DNA from: Tetrahymena elliotti 4EA
Lineage: Eukaryota > Ciliophora > Oligohymenophorea > Hymenostomatida > Tetrahymenidae
Assembly: GCA_000231825.2 (NCBI GenBank)
Contig: JH720334.1
Span: forward strand, 268,590-332,589
DNA: 64,000 nt
Direction of reading: 5' to 3'
Shown: piece after piece, positions 54,101-64,000 of the stretch
How the letters are laid out: the number at the start of each line of letters is the position of its first letter
Position numbering within the stretch: position 1 is the stretch's first letter
Made by a program: the position numbers and the translations under genes
Notes under the pieces: generated by a model
Database searches by the model: none
Told to the model about the DNA's origin: nothing
The model's input: only the letters and a program-made list of their open reading frames with translations

Positions 54101-54256
54101 AGTATTAAAGCTTGTAAATTGCCTCTAAAATTTAATTGAAAGTAAATATAATTAATATTTATTTATTTAAATTAAAATCCTACATTCCCAAACCAAACCA
54201 AAAAAAAAAAATCATAATCAACTCGAACTTAATAAGAATTCAAATACAATAAAACT
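51185..54256. other. 3.1-kb gene-poor region between divergent genes
   Basis: No convincing gene. The promoter of the sulfur enzyme lies at the left end and that of the macro domain gene at the right end. One segment at about 52890-53120 (plus) reads SNESDAFLSFYENYEQKKNE, then IIFFLTLDHLMKIMKKFTDN, and looks more protein-like than its surroundings. It has no start, and the frame ends at a TGA near 53120, so it could be a gene fragment or an exon of something I cannot assemble. Confidence 0.45.
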
Positions 54257-55087
54257 ATGGGAAATATTAATCTTTGCAAAGGAACTGAGCGCCTTAGTAG
54301 ATAGAGAAAGAATGCTAAGACTCAGTAATTCTCCAACAAGCTTGTTTAAGAAGTTGAATTGGATTAAGAGAATATAACCATTCAGCTTTACAGTGGCTAT
54401 TGTGCCATGGATTAGAGCGATGTTACTGTCAACATTAGTGATGAGTTTATCAGTCGCTGCAGCAATGAGTAAGAGGTAATGCTATTTTCTCGTGCAGGCG
54501 ATGAATTAAAAAAAGAGACAGCTGAATATATTAGTAAACACAAACAACTTCATCACAAGCTTCCATTTTATACTCATGCTGGTGATCTCTCTGTCTCAAA
54601 TGTTATTCACTGTACTTTAAGTGAAAACAAAAGAATTATTGGTGACTCTCAAATATAATAAACTTTTTTTGAGTGTTTATAAATTGCTGATGAAGAACTA
54701 GAAGCCTCAAGCATTTCCTTCCCTATGATCTGCTTAAGAAACTATTCTTTGAATAGAATATCTAGAATTATGATTCGCTCAATTAGAGCTTATTTAAAGA
54801 AAAATAAACGTAACCGCAGTCATCAACATTTATAAATGATAAAAATTATAGGCTTTGATACAAAAATGTTATTTGCTTATATGAATACCTTATAAGAAAC
54901 CTTTTAAGATATAGTAAAGACCTTCTGCGAGCCTCGTAAATCTCATGATAATTATGTATTTGATGAAGAACATGACAAACCATATCCTAGTCTTGATGAT
55001 CGTGAATATTATTTACCAAGTTTTAAAACTGATAACTCTGGTGCTCTTCATTACAAAAGATCTAAAGATATTTATATGGATGATTGA
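54257..55087 (+). CDS. Divergent macro domain (ADP-ribose-binding fold) protein, 276 aa
   Basis: ATG 54257 to TGA 55085, 277 codons, one exon. Residues about 38-215 follow the macro domain pattern from end to end: ITIQLYSGYCAMDQSDVTVN (canonical I.v..GDIt...vDaiVN), then SRAGDELKKETAEYI (AG.el...c), LPFYTHAGDLSVSNVIHCT (g.a..T.gy.L....vIH.v), LQIADEELEASSISFPMICL (l..a.e....siafP.i), a helix IMIRSIRAYLKKNK and the last strand MIKIIGFD. The Asn-Ala/Gly-rich ligand loops (NAAN and the G-rich diphosphate loop) are not conserved. Binding of ADP-ribose is therefore doubtful and hydrolase activity unlikely. The N-terminus MGNINLCK fits N-myristoylation with a nearby Cys. The C-terminal tail is acidic and aromatic-rich. 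It is read as a membrane-attached macro-like scaffold, with function unknown. Confidence 0.72.
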
Positions 55088-57613
55088 TTGAAGAAATTGG
55101 TTAACATGATCCAGTGATATTTTAATTTCATTTTACTGAATATACATCTTTTTTAATTTAACCTATAAATACTTTAAATCTATCCCTCTCTCTCTCTTAC
55201 GAATATTAAAAGTTAAGCCCTTAATCAATAAATCAAACTGTTTCAATCTAAAAGTTAAAAGGAACTCTTTAAATTATAAATACACTATATTAATTCACAT
55301 CTTAAAAAACTCATCTCAAAAAATATCTCTAATCTAACAGTTAAAAGCTTCTCTGTTTGCTTCTTTCTTTCTACCGATCTGAATCAATCAGAGTGAGTTA
55401 AAAATCGCTTTAAAATTCCCTTAAAATTAATGCTCTTATAAATAAGTAGACGAAAAACAAATAAATTTGACTATTCTTTCTAGTTTAGATTTTATTTTTG
55501 TAGAATAAATTTAAAATATTAAGTAAGATATAAGTTATAGAAATGCGTAACATTTAACTTTTTTGTTCTTTCAATAATTATCTAACGCGAACATGAATGA
55601 ATTCGAGCACAATAGAAATTGTTTGGGAAAAATCTGTTTTCTATCATTCAAATGAAGTGATAAACTGATATTTTTAATAATTCATCTAATTTTAATGAAA
55701 TTCAAAATAAAAAATAAATTTCATTCAAGGAACCTTAAATAATTCTATGAGGATCTGTTTCAAAGATCTTATTGAAATAAACAAAGTTAATTTAATCTAG
55801 TTCTTTCATGCTTGAATTACTTTACTCTTGAAACCATGAATACTGAACAAATCAAATCATAACGCTAGTTCTATTTACTGGTTATCTAATTTTTGAATTG
55901 TCGCAATACACGTCTTTTTAATTTAATTTACAAGAGTTTCAGAAAGAAAGTCAACAGAACCTTCATATAATAAGATGCTAATCATTATAGATAAATAACT
56001 TAAAATTAATCAGTTGACTGATTGATTGATTGATAAAACGTAAATTAAAAAAAGTGCAAAAATAATAATCTTCTTTATTTTCTTCTCTCTATTTCTCTAT
56101 CTCTCTTAATAATCAACCAAAAAATCAACTATTAACAGATAGTACTACATTTAAAAAATTCTCTCTCATCGCTCTTCCTTTAACTAAAAATATACAAATC
56201 TATTTACTAAAATTAATAGCTGCAAATACACTATTTTATTTATTCTGTCTATATGTTATTTTTATGTATATGGGTATAACAAAGTACTTTAACACTTTAA
56301 CACAAAGTTTAAATTCATTTTTGCTATATTTTTTAAAAGTATCAAAATTAAAATAAAAAGGGGAATCAAAACTTTAAACTGCTTATATTTTTTTCTTAAG
56401 CATTCCAGTGAAATTGCTAATAAAATATTGTTAACATTATCGAATTATAACAATTTTTGAAAGTAACTAATAAGGATATGTTGGCAATTTCAAACAATTG
56501 TGTGCATTTTTGATTAGATTAATTTTATTTGATTTGAGAAAGTAAAGATATTTTTTAAAATTGATTTCGTCAGCCTTAAATTTGAATTCAAGGTGATTAT
56601 TTGATAATTCTTGAGTAAATTAAAAAATTATGAAGTTTTGTTCTAAATATTTTAACAAAAGCAAAAATAAGTGGTCAAAATCTAAGTAAAGTGTTTATTT
56701 TCTTTAAATATAAACTCTTCTTATTTATTAATTTACTTTGATTTGTGGATCAATAAAAACACTTGCTTGTTTGATTCATCCATCCACCCTTTAAGAAATA
56801 AATGCGTATTTAATTTGTAATCTGACATCATAAGTACTAATAAAATTGATCTAAAAATATATTTTTCACTTTCCTATTATTTGTCACCCATTTTTAGCCA
56901 TGGAATTAGATAGATTTGAGTAATTAGTAAAATTGTTAAATACCCGAGCTACTCAATTATATTAATATCTTACTAATTAAATAGATGACGATTAAAAATT
57001 TAAATCCACTAGATTAATAGATATTTGAATGCATTTTTAATTTTAAATATTTTTATCATTATTTAATTTAGATCTTCTATTCGATTTTCTTCTCTCAGTC
57101 AAAGATTTTGCAGCAAATACTTACCTAATCGAATTCCCTCTATCTAATTTCTTCTAAATCACACAATTAAATATTAATGTGATACAATTAATTTATCTTA
57201 TAATTTCTATTACACCTTAAAAATAAAAATTAAACATATCCTATTAATACATGAAGTTCATTTTATTGGTTTTTTTGTTTGTTTGTTATTTGTATTTAAT
57301 AATCCCAAAAAAATAGAAAAGTAACAAGCTAGGATCTTTTCTTTATGGTGAGAAAGAAAATATTTAGTTAAGCCTGTCTGATTTTTCTTATTTTTAATAT
57401 TTATAATTAGAGTAAGCTTTTTTAGCTTGTATCAAAATTGAAAGTTTTAATTAAGAAAAATAATTAATTATTCAATAACAAAAAGAGTTATGTCTTTAAG
57501 AGTAAGTAATTCTATCAAATAAATATTTATAAAAAAATACATATATAGATATTTGTGATATTATTTTTCAATATATTTTTCTAATGTCTAACCAATCTTT
57601 TGCTTATTTTGTT
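55088..57613. other. 2.5-kb intergenic region, AT-rich
   Basis: Between the macro domain gene and the 3' end of the helicase gene. It contains short TGAT/GATT runs (around 56014-56033) and CTCT runs (around 55186 and 56090-56106), but no coding-like frame, RNA gene or element that I can identify. Confidence 0.5.
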
Positions 57614-60600
57614 TCATTTAAGATTTGTTACAAAAATTTAAATAAGAAAATCAAAATTTGAAATTTAAAAAAAGAGTTACTCATAAAAGAAAGAAATTTA
57701 AAAAAATAAAATTTAAGAAAGTAAGAATATAAATATGACTTTAACAAATTAAGTTTTAATAAACTTAATAGTTTTATTCTCAAAGATTAATAATTTTAGA
57801 CTTTAATTGATTTTAATATATTAGTTAAAAGTTTTATCTTCTTCATCTTAAGTTGACCGCCTTTTATTTATGTTTAAACTTGTTTAATATTAAAGATTAT
57901 TGTGAATAAATGTTACTTAGTAATGCAAAGCTATTTAAACAATTTAAAATAATATGTAAATTATAAAAAATATTTTCTGCATGCTAAGAGATTTCTCTTG
58001 AATTTCTATTTTTTGTTTCTTTAATTTAATCTTTAATTCCTCTTGTTCCAAAAAACCCCTCTGTAACTTCCTTTTCTAATTTAATGAATTACTCTCATTT
58101 AAGATTTTTTATTTTTAACTTTTTTTGTCTGCTTTTAGGTTCTAATTAAGCCTTTTTTCTTATGCTAGTTCCTGTTACATATTATTTTAGTAACTTAAAG
58201 AGCTTTATTAAATATGAATTAAATCACTATCTTAAATGTCTTCAGATATATCTTTTTGAATGTCATTATTCTATTAAATATTTTAGTTGTTTTTTTCTTT
58301 TTATTTGGAAATCATTTTAGTTTTTAGCTACTAATCTTCTTAAAAATCTTCATTACTATAATTATTTAAATCCTATTAACTCTTTGGCTCATTCGTTGAT
58401 GTGTTTTAGCTAAGCTTTTAGGTTGATTTTCTAGAAAATAAAGAAAAGCTTTCTTGCTTTTTCACATTATTTTACTTATCTTCAACAGTTATTTTTTCAA
58501 AGCTATCCATTTCTGAATCTTCTTTGATTTACTAAAAATCATTTTATTATGATAAATTACTTGATCCTTAAGAAAAAATTTATTAATTTTCACTGCCATT
58601 ATTTTATTTATCTTTTTCAATGATTTATTCAACATTTTTCACTTATTTATCCTCTTCTATCACCTTTAAATCATTTTAAGATGGTACATATTCAGATACT
58701 TCTGAAAAAAGATCTTATTTATTTTCCTCATTATCATTTTATTTCTCTTTAGCACAAATTTATTCATAACTTGATGACTCAGAAACAATATCTAGATCTC
58801 TATCATCATATTAAATATCTTAAACACTTACATATTCATTTTTATTAATACCTCTTACCTCATGTATTTACTCCATATAATTTAAAAGTGGGAAAGAATT
58901 TTATTCCTCATGCAATATATTTTATTTTTAATATGGAACACATTAATTATTTTAAAGACTCACTTATCCAATATTAGCTTCATCTATATTCTTTTATAGT
59001 TAACCTTAGCCTATAGATTAATATTACTCTTCTATTCCATCTAAATCATTATCTTTTTAATTGTCCTTATCTTCATTTGTTTAATTATTTTCATAATTAT
59101 TATCATCAACATCATCCTAGCTTTATTTAAGTTCCTTGATATAATCTTATTGTTTTTTCTATAAAAATTCCCAAAATTATTATTCTTTGTCCCATTTATC
59201 TATAGAATATGTGACTCTTTGTTCATTGAGTACATTATAAAATACTAAATGTCTAATGTTGTATGCTTATTTTTTCAAAATCTAAGCATAAACCAAAGAC
59301 TTTTTTATTTCAAATATAAAGTAAATCAAATAATGATTTTTTTAGCAAAACAAATTACCTAGATAATTTACTATTTTGAAATCTAAAGCGTATTTTATTA
59401 TGAATAAACAAATTAATAAATGCAATCATCTGCTACTATATCTACGATACCTATTAAGCTATCTAATTCAACTTTTTTTTTTAATTCTATGTTTTTGAAT
59501 CTTTTCATGCTTTCCTAAAATCTCCTAACATTAAATTTCAAATCCCAAGGACAAAGAGTTTTTAAATCTTCTCTATACAAAGATCTTCTTCTCCCTTAAG
59601 AAATGAGATTACATTTACTGACTTAGTAAATTTCATCTTTTATCTTTTCAAAGTAATTTGTTTTATCACAAAATTTAAGATAACTGGATACATATTTTTA
59701 TTTATCTTCAAAATCTTCAGGAAATGTATCAATATTCAGATTTTCTGTTGAATAAGAGATATCACTAGAGTTTATGAACATAATATTTTTTTAAAATAAT
59801 TGTCAAATAAAATTTACCAATAATTCAATTTATTTTCCCTCAAAAAAGATTTTATTTGATCAAAAATCTGATTTAAAATATGTTACTCATTCTATTCAAT
59901 CTAATCTTATTTATAGAATCTCTTTAAGCTTTAAATGAAATCACTTGAAGATTTTAATTTTTTAAAGTCTAAAGTTTTATCATTGAAGAAATTTTAGAAT
60001 TTAGTAAAAACTGCTTTATATTTTTTTTGTAAACTTAAGGTGACAAGCATTTTTTCAGCATCTTCAATCCAAATTTTTTATTAGGTTTTTTCAACAACAC
60101 TTCTATAAAGCATTCTTATAATTAAAAAATATCTTTATAAATAACAGAATTAAAAAATATTTGCATAAGGAAATGTGAAATTAACAAATTTTTATTGCTA
60201 AACTCTTTTCAAAAATTTATCTAAGTTAAAATCATAAATCTTCCCCCTCAGTTTTTCCAAATCAGTAAAAAGTAAACATACTTCATTGTAAAAAATTGTA
60301 GTTCCTTTAATTTTTTGCATGAAAGATTCTTTTGGAAGAAACAGGGTAATTTTTTTAAAAAGAAGATACAAAAATTTAATAGGTAGCTTTATTTAGAGTA
60401 TATCTAATGATTGGTTATGTTGTTAAATATAAAATTAATTACATGTCTAAAAAGCAAATTAAATCTTGCTGGAGATTGTTCTATTTAATTAGAGTATCAT
60501 TATAAGTAGCATTTTTACCAGATTTTGTTTAGTTTTCAGGAAAATCTTTGAGAAAATCATTAACTGTTTCATAGTCATTTTAGTCAAAATTATTAATGAT

Positions 60601-62619
60601 GTGAGGTATATTATTATCCTTTTTATTTGGGAGATGAACCTTAGATTCTTTTAAGTAATTAATATATAACTTGAATATATTTTAAAATAAAAAATTATAT
60701 CACTTTTTAATTAATTCTTTACAATATCAGATTAGTTAAATTTTTATTCTTCCTCATAATACTTTTGATCAATATCACTAAAAAATCTACAAATCTAAAT
60801 AAAATAAATAAATATAAATTTCAACTGAAATATAAAAATTACATAAGGTGTTCCTTCTTTTAAAAAACAAAGATTTAACTGATCCATAGCTCTTGTGCAA
60901 GCAACATAAAAAAATCTTCTGCATTCATCTAATTTTTATTGCAAATCATTATCACTTAATTCACTGATAAATGCTCCAGGGAAATTATAATCATTAATCC
61001 CTATAAGGAAAACAATTTTCCATTCTAAACCTTTTGAAGCATGTATAGTACTCAATGTTAATCTATTTTCATCTTTATTAGACTCATTAGTTTCATTAAA
61101 AAACGAATTACCAGTATTCCTAAATCTAAAAGAATAATCTATTTTAAAATCTTTTTATTTTTAACTCTTTTTCTCTATTATTTCCTCTAAGTATATCAGA
61201 GGTTTTCTTGTAGGACTGAGTATAGCTATATCACTCAGTCTATAAACCTCTAATAAATTTTATATTTACTCTATTATAATTTATGCTTACTCCTTTTTAT
61301 TACTATAAATGTATACTTTTGGTCGACTTTTATCCTTATCTATTTTAATCAAAATATATTTACATCTTTGTATTTAAATATCAAAAAATACTACAATTTT
61401 CATAGAAAAAATAATCATTTAAAAAATAAAAATTTAAGCTTAAAACTAAATCTGGTTTTTATTTTTTGACATATATTAATCAAAAAGTAATATACCTTAT
61501 TAAAAACTCTCCATTTATTTGACAAAGTTTGGTTATTTTGCAAAAATTTGATTACAAAATTGAGTGATTTAGCTTGAGCATCTAAAATTAATGGTTAGTC
61601 TATATGTAGATATTACTTTTTTAGTTATTTCTTTAACATCCTCATCAATTTAACTCTAAATAAATTCCTATCTTGAGTCTCGAAAGCCATATATATTCTA
61701 ATTATCATCTCCTATTTTATAAAAATTAAATAGTAAAATTATAAAATTGAATAAAAAATTAGATTAGATTATAAGATACAGTAGAAGTAAGTATTTAAGA
61801 AAGAATTAATTAAATATTTTACCAATAACAATTATTTTGCATCCTTACTTTTTAAAAAGCATAAGAATGTCATACTAAATTTGATTTACATCTTAAAATT
61901 CATCAAAAAAGAAATGAGAGTATTTTTTTAACACTTTTTTCTTTCCATCAGGAGTGCTTAAGTATTACTTTGCTTAATACGCTAACTCTTTCACTTCTAA
62001 TTTAAACGAATCCTAATTATAATTAGCATTATTCTTTTTAATATATTCTTCATATATTTCGGATGTGAACTTATCTATGTTTAATATTTTCAATTCATCT
62101 GCATCATTTTACAGAATTTATTTTGCCTTCATTTTTAAATTTTTTGCGGCTTCTACATTAAAAGTACTCAGTAATATTTCTTTAGGTTTTATGCCATTCT
62201 TTATTAAGTGTTAAATTCTGTAAATTAATGTTGTAGTTTTACCAGAGCCGGCACAGGCAATTATTTTTTAGTCCTCATTAATGTTTGAATTACATATCTC
62301 CAACTACTGATGACTTAAATTTATTTTGCTTTCATCAATTAATTAGTCCTTTTCAATAGTTTCCATATTTTTCCTTAAAATTTTTTCAAAAATAAAACTT
62401 GATGAATATCTTTGCAAATAATTATCAAAATTATTAACTTATTCTTTACTAGTATCCAATAAAAATAACAATTGATATTTTTCAAAAACTGTGAAGAAAT
62501 AATATTTTCCCTAAATTCATTAGCAATTAAAAAAAAATTATTTTACTCAAATTAGCTAATAGATTAGTAAAAACTATGATTTCGATGCACTACTTATCTT
62601 CAGCATCTGTTTGTCTCAT
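57614..62619 (-). CDS. UvrD/Rep-type SF1 DNA helicase with long C-terminal extension (possible nuclease module)
   Basis: ATP-dependent DNA helicase. 5' exons on the minus strand: 62619-62547, 62488-61823, 61711-61496, 61438-60843, 60794-60723, 60669-60519, 60480-60443, then a long exon from 60386. Motifs in order: Q-motif (INLSHQQLEIC); Walker A IACAGSGKTTTL; Ia-like LSTFNVEAA; Walker B FFFDEFQDVN; motif III GDDNQNIYGFRDS; motif IV LTINFRCSSQI; motif V LSTIHASKGLEWK; motif VI ECRRFFYVACTRA. All are UvrD/PcrA-like. Downstream, residues from about 600 contain LIGIVDIVADDCIY and SLVYAQILKKQAYNIRHLVF, resembling the core of RecB/Cas4-type PD-(D/E)XK nucleases. The (D/E)xK signature appears only in another frame (DFK, 59375-59383), so splicing there is unresolved. 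A Gln/Asp/Asn/Glu-rich tail follows. The first in-frame TGA is 57614-57616, but the last about 350 nt look non-coding and the true end may be near 57970. Confidence 0.85.
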
Positions 62620-62731
62620 TTTTATATAATAAAAAATTTTAACTTTTTAATAATTCAAAAAAATATTACTTTTTCTAGTCCTTTTTTACATTGATAATAT
62701 GAGATCTTAACATATATTTATTTCATCTCAT

Positions 62732-62935
62732 TCAATAATCTAATGTAAACCCAAACACATATTGTTTTACTAAATTAATTTATTATCTGAATGCCCATTT
62801 TTCATCACATACTATTACTCTTTATTTAGCATTTTTTTTCTCTAACTCATTAATTATATCGAAGCACTGCTTCTTTCTATTAGTTCTTTAATTGGCATTT
62901 AGGTTATAAGGAACACTGAAAAATATCATTAACTT
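62732..62935 (-). pseudogene. Mariner-type transposase fragment
   Basis: A minus-strand frame ending at TGA 62732-62734 reads VPYNLNANQRTNRKKQCFDI, a break-free helix, then RVIVCDEKWAF. This corresponds to the segment of mariner transposases just before and including the first catalytic Asp (the 'GDEKW' motif), where PH.L...Q...R...C..LL precedes it. Neither the paired HTH region nor the second and third catalytic residues follow in frame. It is a small fossil lying 110 bp upstream of the helicase start and downstream of a second, Tc1-type remnant on the same strand. Terminal inverted repeats were not recognised. Confidence 0.55.
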
Positions 62936-62989
62936 AGATGAAACTAGAATTTAAAAATTAGTTGAAATGTAATATACAATTACTCTTAA

Positions 62990-63790
62990 AAAGGAGAAGT
63001 ATGGAAAGATTGAGTAACTTGAAAATACTCTTTAGATCTACATGGAGCATACTCAGGAGATAAGTTAAAACAACATTTGTTATGTATGGCCTTCAAAATG
63101 GAAAAAAATATATTTAAAACAGCAATTCAACTCTTCAATATTCTTAGGCAAGTCTTTGCTAACTTAAAGTTTTAACCCAATTCGATTGCCTACTAATCTC
63201 AAAATGTTTTCTGACTTATTGCTCTATATGTAATGTATGCTTAGGATCGTTTTCCTCAATAAGAATCCACTTTTTTCTTCCAAAAAATCTTGAAGCATTC
63301 TCAAGCAACCCATTAGTCAAGATGTTATTATACATATCTCCAGTCAAATTGCCTTCTATAAAAACAAGAGAAGTCTAGGCAGACTTATCCCATCTCATGC
63401 TCTTATTTTAGAAGGATTCTTTGGTTTTTCATTTTCAAATGTTAGATTATGAGGCATCCATTTTCCTTTTGGATTTGAATATGCCCAAAAATTAATCTCA
63501 TCACAGAGTAGTTCATATTTTATCAGACCTTTACTATTTAGATACTTCTTTGCAAATAAAAGTTTGTTTTATTTTTAATTTTCTTTGAGGAGTGGTCTAT
63601 CTTAACATCTATGAAATGAAAAATCATTCTATTTTAAAATTTTAGAAATAGTTTATATTGATAAGTTAAACTACCCTTCCTTCTTTATATCAATAAGAGA
63701 AAAAACATTTCTCTGATAAGCTCCTTAAAGAATTTCCTCCTCCTTTTCTTCTGTTACTTTAGTATTTCTTCACAGTCTTCAACATATACA
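62990..63790 (-). pseudogene. Decayed Tc1/mariner (Tc1-type) transposase
   Basis: Cut-and-paste DNA transposase remnant in at least two frames. Upstream frame (about 63775 to TGA 63394): a helix-turn-helix-like part (SIQTISKILKQNDFSFHRCQ) runs into DRPLLKENQKQNKLLFAKKY, the Tc1 linker before the catalytic core, then LLCDEINFWA with the first catalytic Asp. A shift of frame near 63394 is needed to continue: WDKSAQTSLVFIEGNLTGDM, YNNILTNG, then WILIEENDPKHTLH, matching the Tc1 'DNdPkHt' second-Asp motif (Glu-Asn-Asp here). The frame again fails by 63135, before any SPDLNPIE-type third motif. There is no intact start, so the gene is dead. Codons use TAA/TAG as Gln like the host genes, implying long residence. 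Confidence 0.7.
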
Positions 63791-64000
63791 AAAAACACCA
63801 ATGACAAAATTTACTTCACTACCTTTAGTTAAAAAAATTATTTTTATATCTTCGTTATCCAATTTTATTTTGTTTATTAAAAAATATATATTATGAATAA
63901 TCTAGTTATTTTAAATTAAATAAAAAAATAATATAAACAGATAAAAAAATCAGAGAAAGATGGATAAATATGTTTTAATATTTAAATAACATTTATATTT
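63791..64000. other. AT-rich window end
   Basis: No gene is visible before the window ends. It could include the outer end of the Tc1-type remnant, but I found no inverted repeat to prove it. Confidence 0.4.

Overview
The window looks like macronuclear-type DNA from a hymenostome ciliate, most likely Tetrahymena or a close relative. Three things point there. Base composition is extremely AT-rich. Every convincing gene stays open only if TAA and TAG are read as glutamine and TGA is the sole stop. Introns are short, AT-rich and GT..AG. Standard-code ORF calling therefore shatters almost every gene here; the models below were read by hand with the ciliate code. For most of them the summed exon length is an exact multiple of three.

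Layout, left to right. A 13-exon kinesin-3 motor with an FHA domain (451-5140, +). A single-exon Gln/Asn-rich protein (6449-9265, +). An organic-cation-transporter-like MFS carrier (9871-11478, -). An 11-exon PWWP/TFIIS-central-domain chromatin protein (12843-16332, -). A 4.7-kb gene-poor stretch. An orphan 350-aa ORF (21037-22089, +). An FKBP-like/TPR protein (23164-24051, +). A six-TM protein with a degenerate histidine-kinase core (24900-29378, -).

From 31.2 to 40.5 kb lies a head-to-tail array of four related protein kinases. All share one phase-1 intron at the same place, and three end in a C-terminal membrane anchor. Next come a cytochrome-b5-type protein (41336-42381, -), a small basic protein (42893-43738, +), a protein with two cyclic-nucleotide-binding-like domains (45523-48960, +), a CstB-like metallo-beta-lactamase/rhodanese/rhodanese sulfur enzyme (49700-51184, -) and a divergent macro domain protein (54257-55087, +). 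A multi-exon UvrD-type SF1 helicase with a long C-terminal extension occupies 57614-62619 (-). The right end holds two decayed Tc1/mariner transposase remnants.

There is no operon logic, since genes are monocistronic and on both strands. Themes are signalling (kinase array, PAS/histidine-kinase-like membrane protein, CNBD protein), chromatin and DNA maintenance (PWWP/TFIIS, macro domain, helicase) and microtubule transport (kinesin). I saw no rRNA, tRNA, CRISPR or telomeric repeat. All product names come from motif reading; no database search was run.
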